Source: Zychaea mexicana
Taxonomy: Eukaryota; Mucoromycota; Mucoromycetes; Mucorales; Lichtheimiaceae
DNA: 64,000 nt
Reading direction: 5' to 3'
Assembly (NCBI RefSeq): GCF_025766255.1
Contig: NW_026516756.1
Span: 62,001 to 126,000, forward strand
Every line of letters begins with the position of its first letter. The stretch's first letter is position 1. Of this stretch, positions 11,617-21,209 are shown piece by piece. Position numbers and translations under genes: made by a program. The notes beneath the pieces are model-generated. The model was not told the DNA's origin and made no database searches. It saw only the letters and a program-made list of their open reading frames with translations.

Positions 11617-12918
11617 TTAAAGTTCGTTCTGAAAAAACTCATCCAAGAGATCACGGATCTTATCTTTATCCATTCCACTAAGAGCTAAGTCGCGAACGAA
11701 GTTTGCTTTGGTGGTAAGCTTCAATTTGTCCCAGTCGAAATCGAGACGAGCTTGCAAATGAGCTCTCTCCATTGAAAGTTTCTCATTTTCCAACTGGAGA
11801 CGCCTCTTTTCAAGCTTCAAATGCTCTTGTTCCGTTTCGGCGTAGGTGGCTGCAAAGTCCCGTTTCTTGGTGCGCTTTGGGGGCTCATCATCATCTTCTT
11901 CTTCTGACACGGGAAGCGATGATTCTCGAGAAGGAGCAAGCGTAGGAGCAGAGGTCGAAAGAGCACGCAATTGTCTGCGCGTCAGACTCGAGACAGGACT
12001 TAGTGTACGATTGGCGAAATCATCCATGTCCTGCAAGATTTGATCGAGATCCTCTGGCTGCAGTCTGTAACTTCGTTCGGGCTCGTTATCTTCTTGTTCG
12101 AAAGCTGGTGTACCTGGAACGGTCGAGGTTTCAGGTACCAAGGTAGATGCTGAGACGCCACCAAACTCTCTCACAAGGATCGGATTGACGTTATGCTTCT
12201 TGCCAAACAAAGCATCCATCCGCGCAAAGTAAGGACATTCGTACTCCTTGCGCTCATCAATCGTCTTTAATCCAGCCTTGATGTGCTTTGGCTCAAGACC
12301 ATATCCCGTGGCATTTCTCGATGCTCTTTCTTCTGCCTTATACTTGTCTTTAAAAGTTGAGAACCGGCCTTTGGCTGATTTTCCAGTCCAAAGTTGAAGA
12401 TGGTTGGGGATATTGACATGTTTGTTGACATATCCCGCAAGAAGTTCAAATCCAGTTTTGGGCTTCAACTTCTTACCACCAACCGGCTTGCCTTTAGCAG
12501 CATTACCTGTCACTAGGTCAAGGCTCCCCGGTTTCTCAAGCCAATCAACCATTGCTTCGTAGTGCTCTTTGGTTGTGCGCTTGTAAGCAATAGGTTTTTC
12601 TTGGCCTTGTGCATTACCACCTGTCTCTCCTTCGTCTTTTGTTTCACCTTCGCTTTCTTTCTCTTCTTCTTCTTCAAGGCCTTGATTCTCTTCTTCAATT
12701 CCAGAGACATCGCGTGAATCGGACACCACATCGGTGGGATTAGTTGCGGCAACGTGAACCCTGTGTTTGGCTGCGGGGGCAACAGGTGCATTGGAGCTAC
12801 TTCCAGCTGTCAAGTTGCCACTGTCAGCGTTTCTTTTTCTTTTCCCAGTTGCATTCAAAGAGCTGGTTCTTCTCATTGCAGGTTTGGAGATGGAAGAGGT
12901 AGATTTGGGTGTAGTCAT
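11617..12918 (-). CDS. Harbinger accessory DNA-binding protein (Myb/SANT-like)
   Basis: Intact 433-residue ORF. ATG at 12918 is chosen because it lies inside the element; the frame extends 95 codons upstream across the TIR into flanking Helitron DNA, which cannot be its natural start. The order of regions is a basic Ser/Thr-rich head (AMRRTSSLNATGKRKRN), a strongly acidic stretch (Glu runs), a central domain with HYEAMVDWLEKPGSLDL and KGRFSTFKDKYK resembling the trihelix-type partner of fungal PIF/Harbinger elements, another acidic patch and a C-terminal coiled coil. In Harbinger systems this second protein carries the nuclease into the nucleus and binds the TIRs. That role is inferred from the family and the convergent arrangement. 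Confidence 0.7.
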   Translation of the reverse strand: MTTPKSTSSISKPAMRRTSSLNATGKRKRNADSGNLTAGSSSNAPVAPAAKHRVHVAATNPTDVVSDSRDVSGIEEENQGLEEEEEKESEGETKDEGETGGNAQGQEKPIAYKRTTKEHYEAMVDWLEKPGSLDLVTGNAAKGKPVGGKKLKPKTGFELLAGYVNKHVNIPNHLQLWTGKSAKGRFSTFKDKYKAEERASRNATGYGLEPKHIKAGLKTIDERKEYECPYFARMDALFGKKHNVNPILVREFGGVSASTLVPETSTVPGTPAFEQEDNEPERSYRLQPEDLDQILQDMDDFANRTLSPVSSLTRRQLRALSTSAPTLAPSRESSLPVSEEEDDDEPPKRTKKRDFAATYAETEQEHLKLEKRRLQLENEKLSMERAHLQARLDFDWDKLKLTTKANFVRDLALSGMDKDKIRDLLDEFFQNEL

Positions 12919-13068
12919 GTTGATTAGAATAGAAAAAAAGAAGCGTATGTGTGTTCTGTACAGCCTATCTGGTGAAACTCGATCCCAGCTGGCAAATTTG
13001 GTTCTATCTGGCAAAATTGGGTCTATCCGGCGAAAATTGGTCAGCTGGCCAGGAGTTTGAAACCCCCT

Positions 13069-13779
13069 ATTATAAGCAAACGTTTGAGCTGAGGATGGAA
13101 TTGCCATACCCATTGCTTCTTCCAGTATTGCTGCAGCTCTGCTACGTGGTAGTCGTACAGCACATAGTCGTTTCGGGCTTCCTCTGGATCTCGATAGTGA
13201 CACTGTCTGTTCTATTCGAGTTCAAAGTCCTCAAGCCCGAATACTTCGACAAGCACAACTTATCATCTGGGATGAAGCACCAATGTGTTATAAATTTGCT
13301 TTCGAAAAAGTTGACTGACTGTTCAAGGAAATCATGGCTGTCACTGATCGTTGTTTACAGTGTATCCCATTCAGTGGAAAGACTATCGTCATTGGTGGCG
13401 ACTTTTGTCAAACTATACCAGTAGTTATTAAAGGCACTAAACCTGACATCCTCAATGCTTCTTTGACCAACTCCTACCTTTTCCACAACAATATTGTCTG
13501 CGTGCTCCGTCTTACCCAAAATATGCATGCTCAACAAAGCTCTGATCCAGTAATTGCCTGTGAACTTCAGCAATTCGCCGATTACCTTTTGCGTTTGGGT
13601 GACGCACGTGAGCCCGGTACATCCATTGCTGGCTCAGACGCTACAACAATCACCTTGCCTCCAGAATCCAGTGACATTACCGCCAGCCTGACAACAGTAG
13701 TTCGCGCAGCTTATTCTGACTTAGAGGAATAATACACCAGTCGCGACTACATGACAGGCTGTGCTATTTTAGCCCCTTA
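13069..13779 (+). pseudogene. Helitron helicase, block 2 (Walker B to motif III region)
   Basis: Continues the helicase after the first Harbinger insertion: QLIIWDEAPMC (Walker B, read with a frameshift), then KTIVIGGDFCQTIPVV and the LTQNMHAQQSSDP region. It agrees closely with copy 3 on the minus strand. In-frame TAA at 13730-13732 replaces the CAG found in copy 3. The block ends with LAP at the insertion site of the second Harbinger. Confidence 0.75.
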
Positions 13780-14001
13780 GAGCATCTCCAACAGTCGTTC
13801 TAAATTCTATTTTAGGATTCCGAAATAGAAAATTTCGAGTTCCAACGGTCGTCCTATTTCTATTCTATTTTAGAAAAGCGTCAAATTTTTTAGAATAGGC
13901 GTCCCAAAATTAGGGCAAGTTTTCTAAAATAAAATCGCGTTGTTGTACGCAGTAAAATAAAGCTCTCTCTTCTTTATAAATCACTTCCTTTTCCAACAAC
14001 A

Positions 14002-14929
14002 ATGTCTTCCAGTTCTTCTGCCCCGATCCCCATCACTAATGTCGAATCTTGTGTCGAATCGACCACCGTTCCCGAAGTTGTCGCAGAATCGTCGACAGCA
14101 GCAGCAGCAAAAGCTGGCAATCGCGGTCCGAGCTGGAGCAATGAAGAGGATGTGTGGTTGTGTCAATCCTGGCTTGCCACCTCCACTCGTTCGTCAAAGG
14201 GCACCAATGCTCCCCTCTAAATATTGTGGGAGACTATCTACAAAGATTTTCTTCAAAGAGGGGGAGATAAGGATGTACGAACTGGCCAGGGAGCCCTCTC
14301 GGGCCGCTGGGGTACCATCCAAAGAGAGGTGTCTAGATACTGCGGTTGTCTTGCAAAAGCTCTTGCGCGAAATAAAAGCGGAAACAACGAAGAAAATGAG
14401 GTTAGGGGATGTTAGTTTTCATAAACGATACGATACCAGTACTGATGAATATATGGGAGTGAAGAAAGACTACGCAGTAACGCCGTATAAGAAAGCTGCG
14501 AAATCTGCTTGGAAGTTTCAATACTGTTACAATGAGCTTCATGAGCAACCAAAGTTCAGTAGCAAGTATGTCAATGTGACAAATCAAAGCGCACCTGAGT
14601 ATGTGAAGCGCCCAATCGGTCGCAAGAAAGCCAAGGAGCAAGAGAAGGAGGATGGAACGCGCAAGCGTATATTGGACGATGATCGCGCTCGATTGGCGAA
14701 GGCTGAAGAGGAGCATGTCCAGAATAGCCGCAGGCGCATCGAGCTCCAGGAGAAAATGAACGACGATGAAGTGATGCGAGAACAGCTCGACAGATACTCA
14801 GGAGCTGAACTCGAGTACTGGATGCTGAGAAAAGGCGAGGCTTTGGCCAATGCAAAGGCCAGAATCGCAAAAGCCATTGTCCAGGACGTAGAAGTTCAAC
14901 AGACTACCGACGACGAAGTTGACGAGTAA
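14002..14929 (+). pseudogene. Harbinger 2 accessory Myb/SANT-like protein, broken
   Basis: ATG at 14002. The head is Ser/Ala-rich and is followed by a Myb-like segment (RGPSWSNEEDVWLCQSWL). An in-frame TAA (14218-14220) follows, after which the same frame continues with KDFLQRGGDKDVRTGQ and GALSGRWGTIQREVSRYCG, typical of the No-apical-meristem-like/trihelix DNA-binding partner. A frameshift near 14400-14420 leads to the C-terminal part, which has KRPIGRKKAKEQEK and a long coiled coil and ends at TAA 14927-14929. One nonsense and one frameshift make it a pseudogene. Confidence 0.7.
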
Positions 14930-14966
14930 TAGAAAACAATAAATAAAAAATATCTTTTGTGTTTTA

Positions 14967-16341
14967 CTAGATCATATTGCCTTGGTGCTGCCACAAATGC
15001 TTAACGAGGTCGTTCTTCAGTTGATCGTGGACCGCAACATCCTTGATCTCATCATAGCGATTCAAGTATTCGCTCATGGTGTTTGGATCCCTGCGAACTG
15101 TCAAAATGGGCGCCGATCCAACACTTCGCAATACTTCGGCTTCGTTGTCATCAGCAACATCCTCTCCTGGATTGCAGCGCTGATCTTCAACAATCATGTT
15201 ATGCAAGATTATGCATGCGCGCATAACCATTGACAGATCGTCGGGTTGCCATAGTCTTGCTGGGTGTCGGATCACAGCAAAACTACTTTGCAAGATCCCA
15301 AAGGCACGTTCGACATCCTTACAATACGCTTCTTGCATACAGGCAAACAACTATATAAGTAGTTAGAGTTGCTGCCCTCCATATGCATTGTTAAAATTTA
15401 CCTTTTTTTCTTCTCAATCGGATGCGTGATTGAATCCATAAACGTAGCCCATGGCGGGTAAATACCATCAACTAAATAATAGCCTTTGGTGTAGTTGTGG
15501 CCATTGACAGAAAAGTTGACGGGCGACGTAACATCAGACGCCAGATCATCGAAGATGGGGGAACGCTGCAAGACATTGATGTCATTCAGCGTACCCGGGA
15601 GACCGAAGAACGCGTGCCAGATCCATGTTTCGAAGACTGCTACAGCCTCAAGGATTACTGTAGCTTTCTTCTCTTTGCCTTGATATTGGCCTTTCCATCC
15701 AGCAGGACAGTTTTTCCATTCCCAATGCATGCAGTCCAAGGAACCGAGCATGCCAGGGAATCCGCGTTTTTCCGCCATATCAAGAAGCTGCTTGATATCA
15801 TCCTCGTTTGGTGAGCGCAGGTATTCGTCACCAAAGATGCGGCTGATTGCCAAGCAGAAGCGCTTTAGGCACTCAAGAGCAGTGCTTGCACCTAGGCGAA
15901 CATATTCGTCGGTCGCATCGGCAGATACGCCATATGCCAGTTGGCGAATTGCTGCCGTCGCTTTCTGCAGCGGTGTCAATCCAGGCGTATGAGCCGCGTC
16001 GTACTTCTGCGGAAAGAAGGCATCTTTCTGCTCCAATTCGCTTACGATCCGTTCGAAAAGCCGACGACTCATGCGAAAACGAGTACAGAACTTGTATTCC
16101 AGGTAACAGGATTGTCGCCAAAATAGTCATTGTATAAACGCCAATGACCTCCAACGCGATCGCGGTTAATGACGAGATGACCAGGAACAGAGCCTTTTCT
16201 GGGTTTTCTCACTTGATCGTCGTCTTGGTCATCAGCTGCAAAGATTCTCTGAAGACGCTCAACTCTGCGCTGACGTTGGCATTCTTCCTCAATGTCTTCA
16301 TCGAACATTTGTTTTAGGTTGCGAATATTTTGGCTTGACAT
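14967..16341 (-). pseudogene. Harbinger 2 DDE nuclease (transposase), broken
   Basis: Three pieces on the minus strand: an N-terminal basic region (16341 to ~16100), the core (16072-15398) and the C-terminal part (15350-14967). The core shows the first Asp in GSLDCMHWEW and the second in VDGIYPPWATF. The Glu lies in KDVERAFGILQ of the last piece. A frameshift around 16100 separates pieces one and two. A GTAAAT...TATATAG intron of about 50 nt separates two and three, but the phase does not fit at the poly-A run before the donor, so a one-base loss there is likely. The plant-like DxD...E spacing and the RKDVERAFG-type motif identify PIF/Harbinger. Confidence 0.8.
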
Positions 16342-16500
16342 TGTGAAATGAGTGGTTGAAGTAGAAAGAGCAGAGCAGTAAATTCAATAGCCAGTTTTAG
16401 AATAGCGCGACCGTTGGAAAAACCATGCCAATTCTATGGTCCTGCTAGGATAGCGGCGTTCCATTTTAGAAAAATTTTAGAACGACCATTGGAGATGCTC

Positions 16501-17190
16501 TTATAATGACGATGTCCACGCCCTGAATAATGCTGCACTGAATAACTTCCCTGGAGAAATGCACGAGTATCTTTCGTCTGTCAGAATCATCAACTCTGAA
16601 GCTTTGAGGCAACTCACCCGCCCAAATACTTACATACGATCACCTTAAGCAATTATCCACCTCACCGACTTTCCCTCAAACGACATCAACCTATCATGCT
16701 CCTTCGTAACATCAATCCTCAAAAGGGTCTTTGCAATGGAACGCGATTGAGATGTTGAAATTTCCTACCACATGTTCTTGAGGCTGAAATTGCCTAAGGA
16801 GATTTTGCAGGTACATATAATCTGCTTTCAAGTTTTTTTTTATTGTGTTGTCAGTATAGTTTTTTTCTTAACACTGCTATTTAGGTGAAATCGTGTACAT
16901 TCCCTGTATCAGCTTAGATTCTAAGGAAAGTGATCTTCCATTTAAATTGTGCCGTCATCAATTTCCTGTGGTTCCTGCCTTTGCGATGACAATCAATAAG
17001 TCGCAAGGTCAACCCCTCAGTAGAGCAGTACTGTGCTTATTTAAGCCAGTTTTTGCACATGGCCAGCTATATGTACATTCGCCCGCATACTCCCCCAGAA
17101 TCGTACAACATGTCTTCTCCATCCCAAACCACCTACTGCACAATTTGCTCCCACCACACTTAACATCGTTCACAGAAAAGCTTTGACTAC
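16501..17190 (+). pseudogene. Helitron helicase, block 3 (C-terminal motifs)
   Basis: After the second Harbinger the helicase resumes with YNDDVHALNNAAL. The C-terminal helicase motifs RHQFPVVPAFAMTINKSQGQ and VFAHGQLYV are still recognisable at about 16940-17080. An intron-like stretch (16810-16885) and several stops and frameshifts separate the parts. It matches copy 3 block by block. Confidence 0.7.
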
Positions 17191-17439
17191 TCTATCTACC
17201 TAACCTCAGTCATATAATAAAGGCCTTCCTTATCACGTATAACCCTCTTCGTTCCCTATCAACATCACTATATAGATTTCTTTTCCGTCTCTCTCTTTTT
17301 TTATTGTATGATACATAACGTTGCACAGAATGCTTTTCATTCAAACTGTAAGATGGTGATAACGGAGTAGGGTTTTGGGTCTTAGGGTTGTCTCGACCAT
17401 GCTTAAATAGTAATATCGTGTATAGATTCTGATACAGCT

Positions 17440-17630
17440 GCCTCTGCTCCAAAACAACTGATTCAGCCTTGATCTGGGCAGCCACTGGGGGTTTAGGGGG
17501 CTTGCCCCCCATGAAGGGGGTCTAGGGGAAGCCCCTAGCGAGCCGCCGAGCCATAGCTTTGGAGGTGTCGACCCGAAGCGAAGTGGAGGGGCTCAACACC
17601 GTAGGTGCGAAGGCGATAAAGGCTCGTATA
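17440..17630 (+). other. G-rich hairpin region at the Helitron 3' end
   Basis: Runs of 5-6 G and C alternate (GGGGGCTTGCCCCCC, CTAGGGGAAGCCCCTAG) and are followed by GCGAGCCGCCGAGC and GAAGCGAAGTGGAGG. The same arrangement closes Helitron copy 3 (minus strand, 52960-53045), and a similar block lies at 40675-40850. Similarity between copies 1 and 3 stops just after AAAGGCTYGT, which gives the probable 3' limit. A canonical CTRR end was not seen. Confidence 0.55.
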
Positions 17631-18849
17631 TATATAATGTAGCATATATGGTTCTACTATGAGGCTGACACAAAAAGAGCAGACCTATTTTCTTTATCAC
17701 CTTTTCTTTAAACCATCTCACACATCTGCTCCTCTATTAATTCCGCTAGTCGATCCAATGTTAATTAGCATGCAGTCATCAGATTTGTTAATCGCTTGTT
17801 GCAATTTCGAGCACTAAGTATGTTAGCTTTTAGGACTGGTTGCAGCACAGCGAAAGGAAAAGGCACTAAGACCCAGCTGCCCTATTCAAAAAAAGAACGG
17901 ACATAATATACATGCACGTTTTCTTATGAGCACTACTGATTCAAACAATTGAAATCGCATTCACATTATTGGATCTCTTTACTGCCGATCCTAGTAGTGC
18001 ATTTCTCGATTGGTTAAAACAGATTGAAAAAAAAAAGAAAACCTGCTCAGCTATAGCTCACCTTTTGCTTTTTGCTGCCTTTTTTCGCGCTGTACTTTTT
18101 TTCTCTGAGCCTCTTTGGAAAAAAGAAAAAAAACTAAAGAGCATTTCTGGTGCCAAGGTCTCCATAAAGCAGACATTGTGCTCATATGATTTGCGGTAGT
18201 TGGCTTGGTTTGTCATGACGAGCATGTAAATTGGCAAAAATCAGCTTGAGAAATTTTATAGTCAACATCACTCACAACTAACTTTGAAGTAAAATTTAAA
18301 CTTGGCGGGATCCATTTCTTATTTTTGGGGCAATATAAGGATATTGCTCGACGATGTGTTGTACATTATGGCAAAAATAAAAAGGGTGTATGTGTAGAAA
18401 AAAAAAAGCAAGAATTCATAATTAGCATAAAACAACTTCAGCTTTTCCCACTATGACATAAAAACCCGCTCTCCCCCTTGTTTACTTGGCAATCTTAGTA
18501 GATAATACGTTCAATTTGTCATAGATTTCTTGATTGAGTCTTTTAATGATTAAAACAGTACATTACCTTGAATTCCATTATCGAATTCAATTCATCTGAA
18601 TACTGTACGTCATTTATTCATGCTTTTCTTTTGCTTGCAATAAGAAGAGAAACGACTTTCGAGAATGTGCTTGTTAAATTCATGGTTGTTGATTCATCAT
18701 AATGAATGTCTCAAGATGTAAGGGAAAAAAAGATTTTAGTTTTTGTTTCTCCCTTTTACTAGCACAATACTTGGAGGCACTGCTCAGCTACTGACTACCA
18801 ATTTATTTCAAACTCAACCGGTAGAAAATAAGGGGATGTGAAAAAAAAA
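17631..18849. other. Intergenic stretch, nothing recognised
   Basis: AT-rich sequence with homopolymer runs and short chance ORFs (for example 17969-18199). No coding or structural feature can be supported. Confidence 0.4.
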
Positions 18850-19012
18850 TATTTCAGAGTACACTGAAAGCACTAGAGGACATCTATTATAGGTCTCATA
18901 TAACTTTTAAACTAAATCACTTATTAAAAAAAATTGAATTTTCTATCTAAAAATAAAAATAGTTGAAAACAGATGATTGAAAACTTTATAGAAAATATTT
19001 TTAAAATACGAA

Positions 19013-19885
19013 ATGTTTATAGAAAGTTACCATATATTAAAGAAAGCTTTTGATAATGAAGTTGATGGAATAAATTATTTACTAGATAATAAATATATAA
19101 AAAAAAGAGATATATGTGACGAATGTAAGAATAATAATATTAAATTTAATTATAAACGAAAATTATATGTTTGTAATTATTATAAATATAGAAAAACATA
19201 TTCACCATTTAAAGATACAATATTTTTAAAAATAAAACTACCAATTCATTACCAATTACATATTTTATATGAATTTTTAAAAAAAACACCAATAACTAGT
19301 ATTTCTAAAAGTTTAAGTATTGATCATAAAACAGCTATAAAATATCATAAAATGTTTGCAAAAAATATTGATAAAAATATAAAGATTGATAAAATTGGAG
19401 GTAGAAATTCAATAGTAGAAATAGATGAAACGAAGATTGCCAAAAGAAAATATTATAAAGGCCATAAAGTTGAAGGAGCATGGGTAATTGGTGGTATTGA
19501 AAGATCTAGATTAAAAAATAAAATTAAAAACGAAAATAAGAAATCTTTTTTAATACCAATTAATATTAGAAATAGTGAAAGTATAAATAAAATCATTAAG
19601 AAATATGTTAAAAAAGGAACAACAATATACACTGACTGTTGGAAAGGTTATAACAATTTAAAAAATATAGGGTATAAACATAAAATAGTAAATCATAAAA
19701 AATATTTAAAAGATCCAATTACCAAAGTTCATATAAATGGAATTGAAGGTACTTGGAGTGGATCAAAAAGAAGCATTAATATAAGAAATTGAACAACAAA
19801 TGGTATAGAATTACATTTAAAAGAATACCAATGGAGAAAACGATATAAAGAATATGATATATGGAAAAAGTTTTTAAAAATATAA
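19013..19885 (+). pseudogene. Merlin transposase (ISXO2/IS1595-like), one nonsense codon
   Basis: The ORF runs from ATG 19013 to an in-frame TGA at 19790-19792 and then continues in the same frame to TAA 19883-19885 (EYQWRKRYKEYDIWKKF), exactly as in copy 2. In the intact copy an Arg stands at the TGA position, so CGA to TGA is the likely change. Features: an N-terminal zinc ribbon that has lost part of its second Cys pair (CNYYKYRKTYS, compared with CKNYKCRKAYS in copy 2), a helix-turn-helix region, and the catalytic residues Asp in VEIDETKI, Asp in IYTDCWKGY and Glu in NGIEGTWSG. It is probably inactive by itself but could be mobilised by copy 2-type protein. Confidence 0.85.
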
Positions 19886-19967
19886 AAATAATTAAAAATT
19901 GAATTTATATATATATTACAATTAAACTATTAGACTTTATTAAACTACATCTAAAAATACATTTCAA

Positions 19968-20253
19968 ATGGAAGATTTTATTGATGAATCATTTAAACAT
20001 AATATCAAAAGAAATTTAGTAATTAAAGAAATGAAAAAATATAATATAAGAGAATATAAAAATTAAACAAAATAATGGATTTTTTGAGATATTTATGAAT
20101 TTTAATGGGTCTTTAGATAATTATAAAAAAGTATATTCTTTTAAAACATATAATAAAGTTCAAAATATTGATAGAGAAAGATTAAAAAGAAAAGCAAATA
20201 ATGATGATATTAATAAATTAGAAGAAAATATTAAAAAGATTAAATTAGATTAA
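19968..20253 (+). pseudogene. Merlin second ORF, frameshifted copy
   Basis: ATG at 19968 begins MEDFIDESFKHNIKRN. After about 30 codons a frameshift near 20055 leads to IKIKQNNGFFEIFMNF, then SFKTYNKVQ, and a Lys-rich tail ending at TAA 20251-20253. The same plan and length are found in the intact ORF at 46125-46400 of the other Merlin element, located at the same place downstream of the transposase. Function is unknown; see findings. Confidence 0.55.
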
Positions 20254-20759
20254 ATTATAAATATCTGTCCTTGGTAAAGATATAAAACTTACTGGTAGGA
20301 TAGATGGCAAAAATAAAAAAAAATTGTTGAATAATATTAATCACGTGATATGAAACCTATTTTCTATATAATCCAAAGCACTCTGAAATCAGGTTTTAAA
20401 TCTAGTGTAGCACTAGAGTTGGCAAGCGATTTCAGAAGCACTGAAAGCATACTGAAAGCGGTACTTTTAGAGTGCTTTCAGAGTACTTTCATGATAGCTT
20501 TCAGAGTACTTTCAGAGTACACTGAATGACTGTTTTGGCGCATATGCATTACCAACTGTTTTTATATAAAAACAATTAGTGGTAAGTTTTTTATTAATAA
20601 TAAAAATTTAAATTGATTATAAAATTGAATTTTTATTTTCTAAAAAAATAAATTTCTCAATAGATTTAATCAATTTTTATAATAGTTGCACTTAATAGTT
20701 TTCTTCCAATTAACCATATACAATTACGTAATAATCTATGTAATGAAATAGGTACTTTC

Positions 20760-21038
20760 ATGAAATCTGAATTTGACCATTTCTTAGAAAAAGAAAAAAA
20801 AATAGTTGAAAGAATACAAAAAAAAGTAAATAGAAAAATAATGGATTTATTTTCCTCTAATTATTTCTTATATCTATCTATAAATAATAATTTTTGTACA
20901 CATATATTTAGAAAGGGTAAATATGAAGGAGAATTTTGTGCCCATAAAATTAGAACAAATCTAAATAGTAAAAAACCAGATTATCTTTGTTGCAGACATA
21001 GTAAAAATCATATTCCAAAAAAAAAAAAAAAAATGTGA
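20760..21038 (+). CDS. Small Lys-rich protein with a Cys/His zinc-binding motif
   Basis: 92-residue ORF. An N-terminal charged helix (EKEKKIVERIQKKVNRK) is followed by a motif CTHIFRKGKYEGEFCAHK and then LCCRHSKNH, so Cys and His residues are arranged as C-H...C-H...C-C-x-H with a GKYEG turn. A poly-Lys C-terminus is made of an A-run (13 A), a slippage-prone site. Its Cys/His spacing resembles small zinc motifs seen in transposon and large DNA virus proteins; no precise family is recognised. It is convergent with the chromodomain transposase and about 170 bp from its stop, so it is probably the second gene of that element. Confidence 0.5.
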   Translation: MKSEFDHFLEKEKKIVERIQKKVNRKIMDLFSSNYFLYLSINNNFCTHIFRKGKYEGEFCAHKIRTNLNSKKPDYLCCRHSKNHIPKKKKKM

Positions 21039-21209
21039 AAAATGAGAAAATAGTTGAAAAAGAAATTGAGAAAAAAAAAGAAAAAAAGAAGAAAAAAACA
21101 AAAAAAGAAAACCCATAAAAATTACAATAGGAAATCCTTTTTTCTTATGCTTTAACAATATTTTTCCATAAATTTTTTATATAAATTCTATTATATATAT
21201 TATGTTCTT

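Larger units (their letters stand above)
10155..13068. mobile_element. PIF/Harbinger element 1, complete, with long TIRs and 3-bp TSD
   Basis: The 2914-bp element starts AGGGGGTTTCAAACTCCTGG and ends with the reverse complement. TIR similarity runs for 55-70 bp, including GCCGGATAGACCCAATTTTG. ATT is duplicated at 10152-10154 and 13069-13071, and removing the element with one ATT restores a site of the same length as in Helitron copy 3 (minus strand near 54715-54725). The two genes are convergent: nuclease on +, DNA-binding partner on -. This two-gene layout and 3-bp duplication are typical of PIF/Harbinger. Confidence 0.88.
13780..16500. mobile_element. PIF/Harbinger element 2, complete, TSD TTA
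   Basis: The 2721-bp element begins GAGCATCTCCAACAGTCGTT and ends AACGACCATTGGAGATGCTC (imperfect TIRs of about 25 bp). TTA is duplicated at 13777-13779 and 16501-16503. The empty site GCCCCTTATAATGACGATG is present in Helitron copy 3 (minus strand around 53998-54015), which proves the boundaries. Two convergent genes: Myb-like partner on + and nuclease on -. It belongs to a different family from element 1. Confidence 0.9.
9495..17630 (+). mobile_element. Helitron copy 1, 5'-truncated and split by two Harbinger elements
   Basis: Helitron helicase sequence is present in three blocks: 9495-10154, 13069-13779 and 16501-17190. The blocks join precisely once the two PIF/Harbinger elements (10155-13068, 13780-16500) and one target duplication each are removed. 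The uninterrupted equivalent is Helitron copy 3 on the minus strand (~52955-57976). The Rep part is missing; homology starts just after the minisatellite. The 3' end lies near 17625, after a G-rich hairpin region shared with copy 3 (GCGAAGGCGAYAAAGGCT). Confidence 0.75.
18875..20374. mobile_element. Merlin DNA transposon, copy 1 (1500 bp, 8-bp TSD)
   Basis: Flanked by AAAGCACT at 18867-18874 and 20375-20382. The empty site ACACTGAAAGCACTCTGAAATC exists at 29801-29822. The ends are imperfect inverted repeats of 27 bp, best preserved inside as ATAGGTYTCATAT. An 8-bp duplication and an IS1595/ISXO2-type transposase define the Merlin superfamily. The element is very AT-rich compared with the Helitrons and Plavaka elements. 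Confidence 0.85.
18850..20535. repeat. CTGAAAGCACT-type dispersed repeat, split by the first Merlin element
   Basis: The left part (18850-18874, TTTCAGAGTACACTGAAAGCACT) and the right part (20375-20535) form one repeat once the Merlin element and one 8-bp duplication are removed. The right part holds many copies of CTTTCAGAGTAC and CTGAAAGC in both orientations, which looks like the subterminal repeats of a DNA transposon end. A second member, uninterrupted, lies at 29715-29850. No ORF. Confidence 0.65.
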
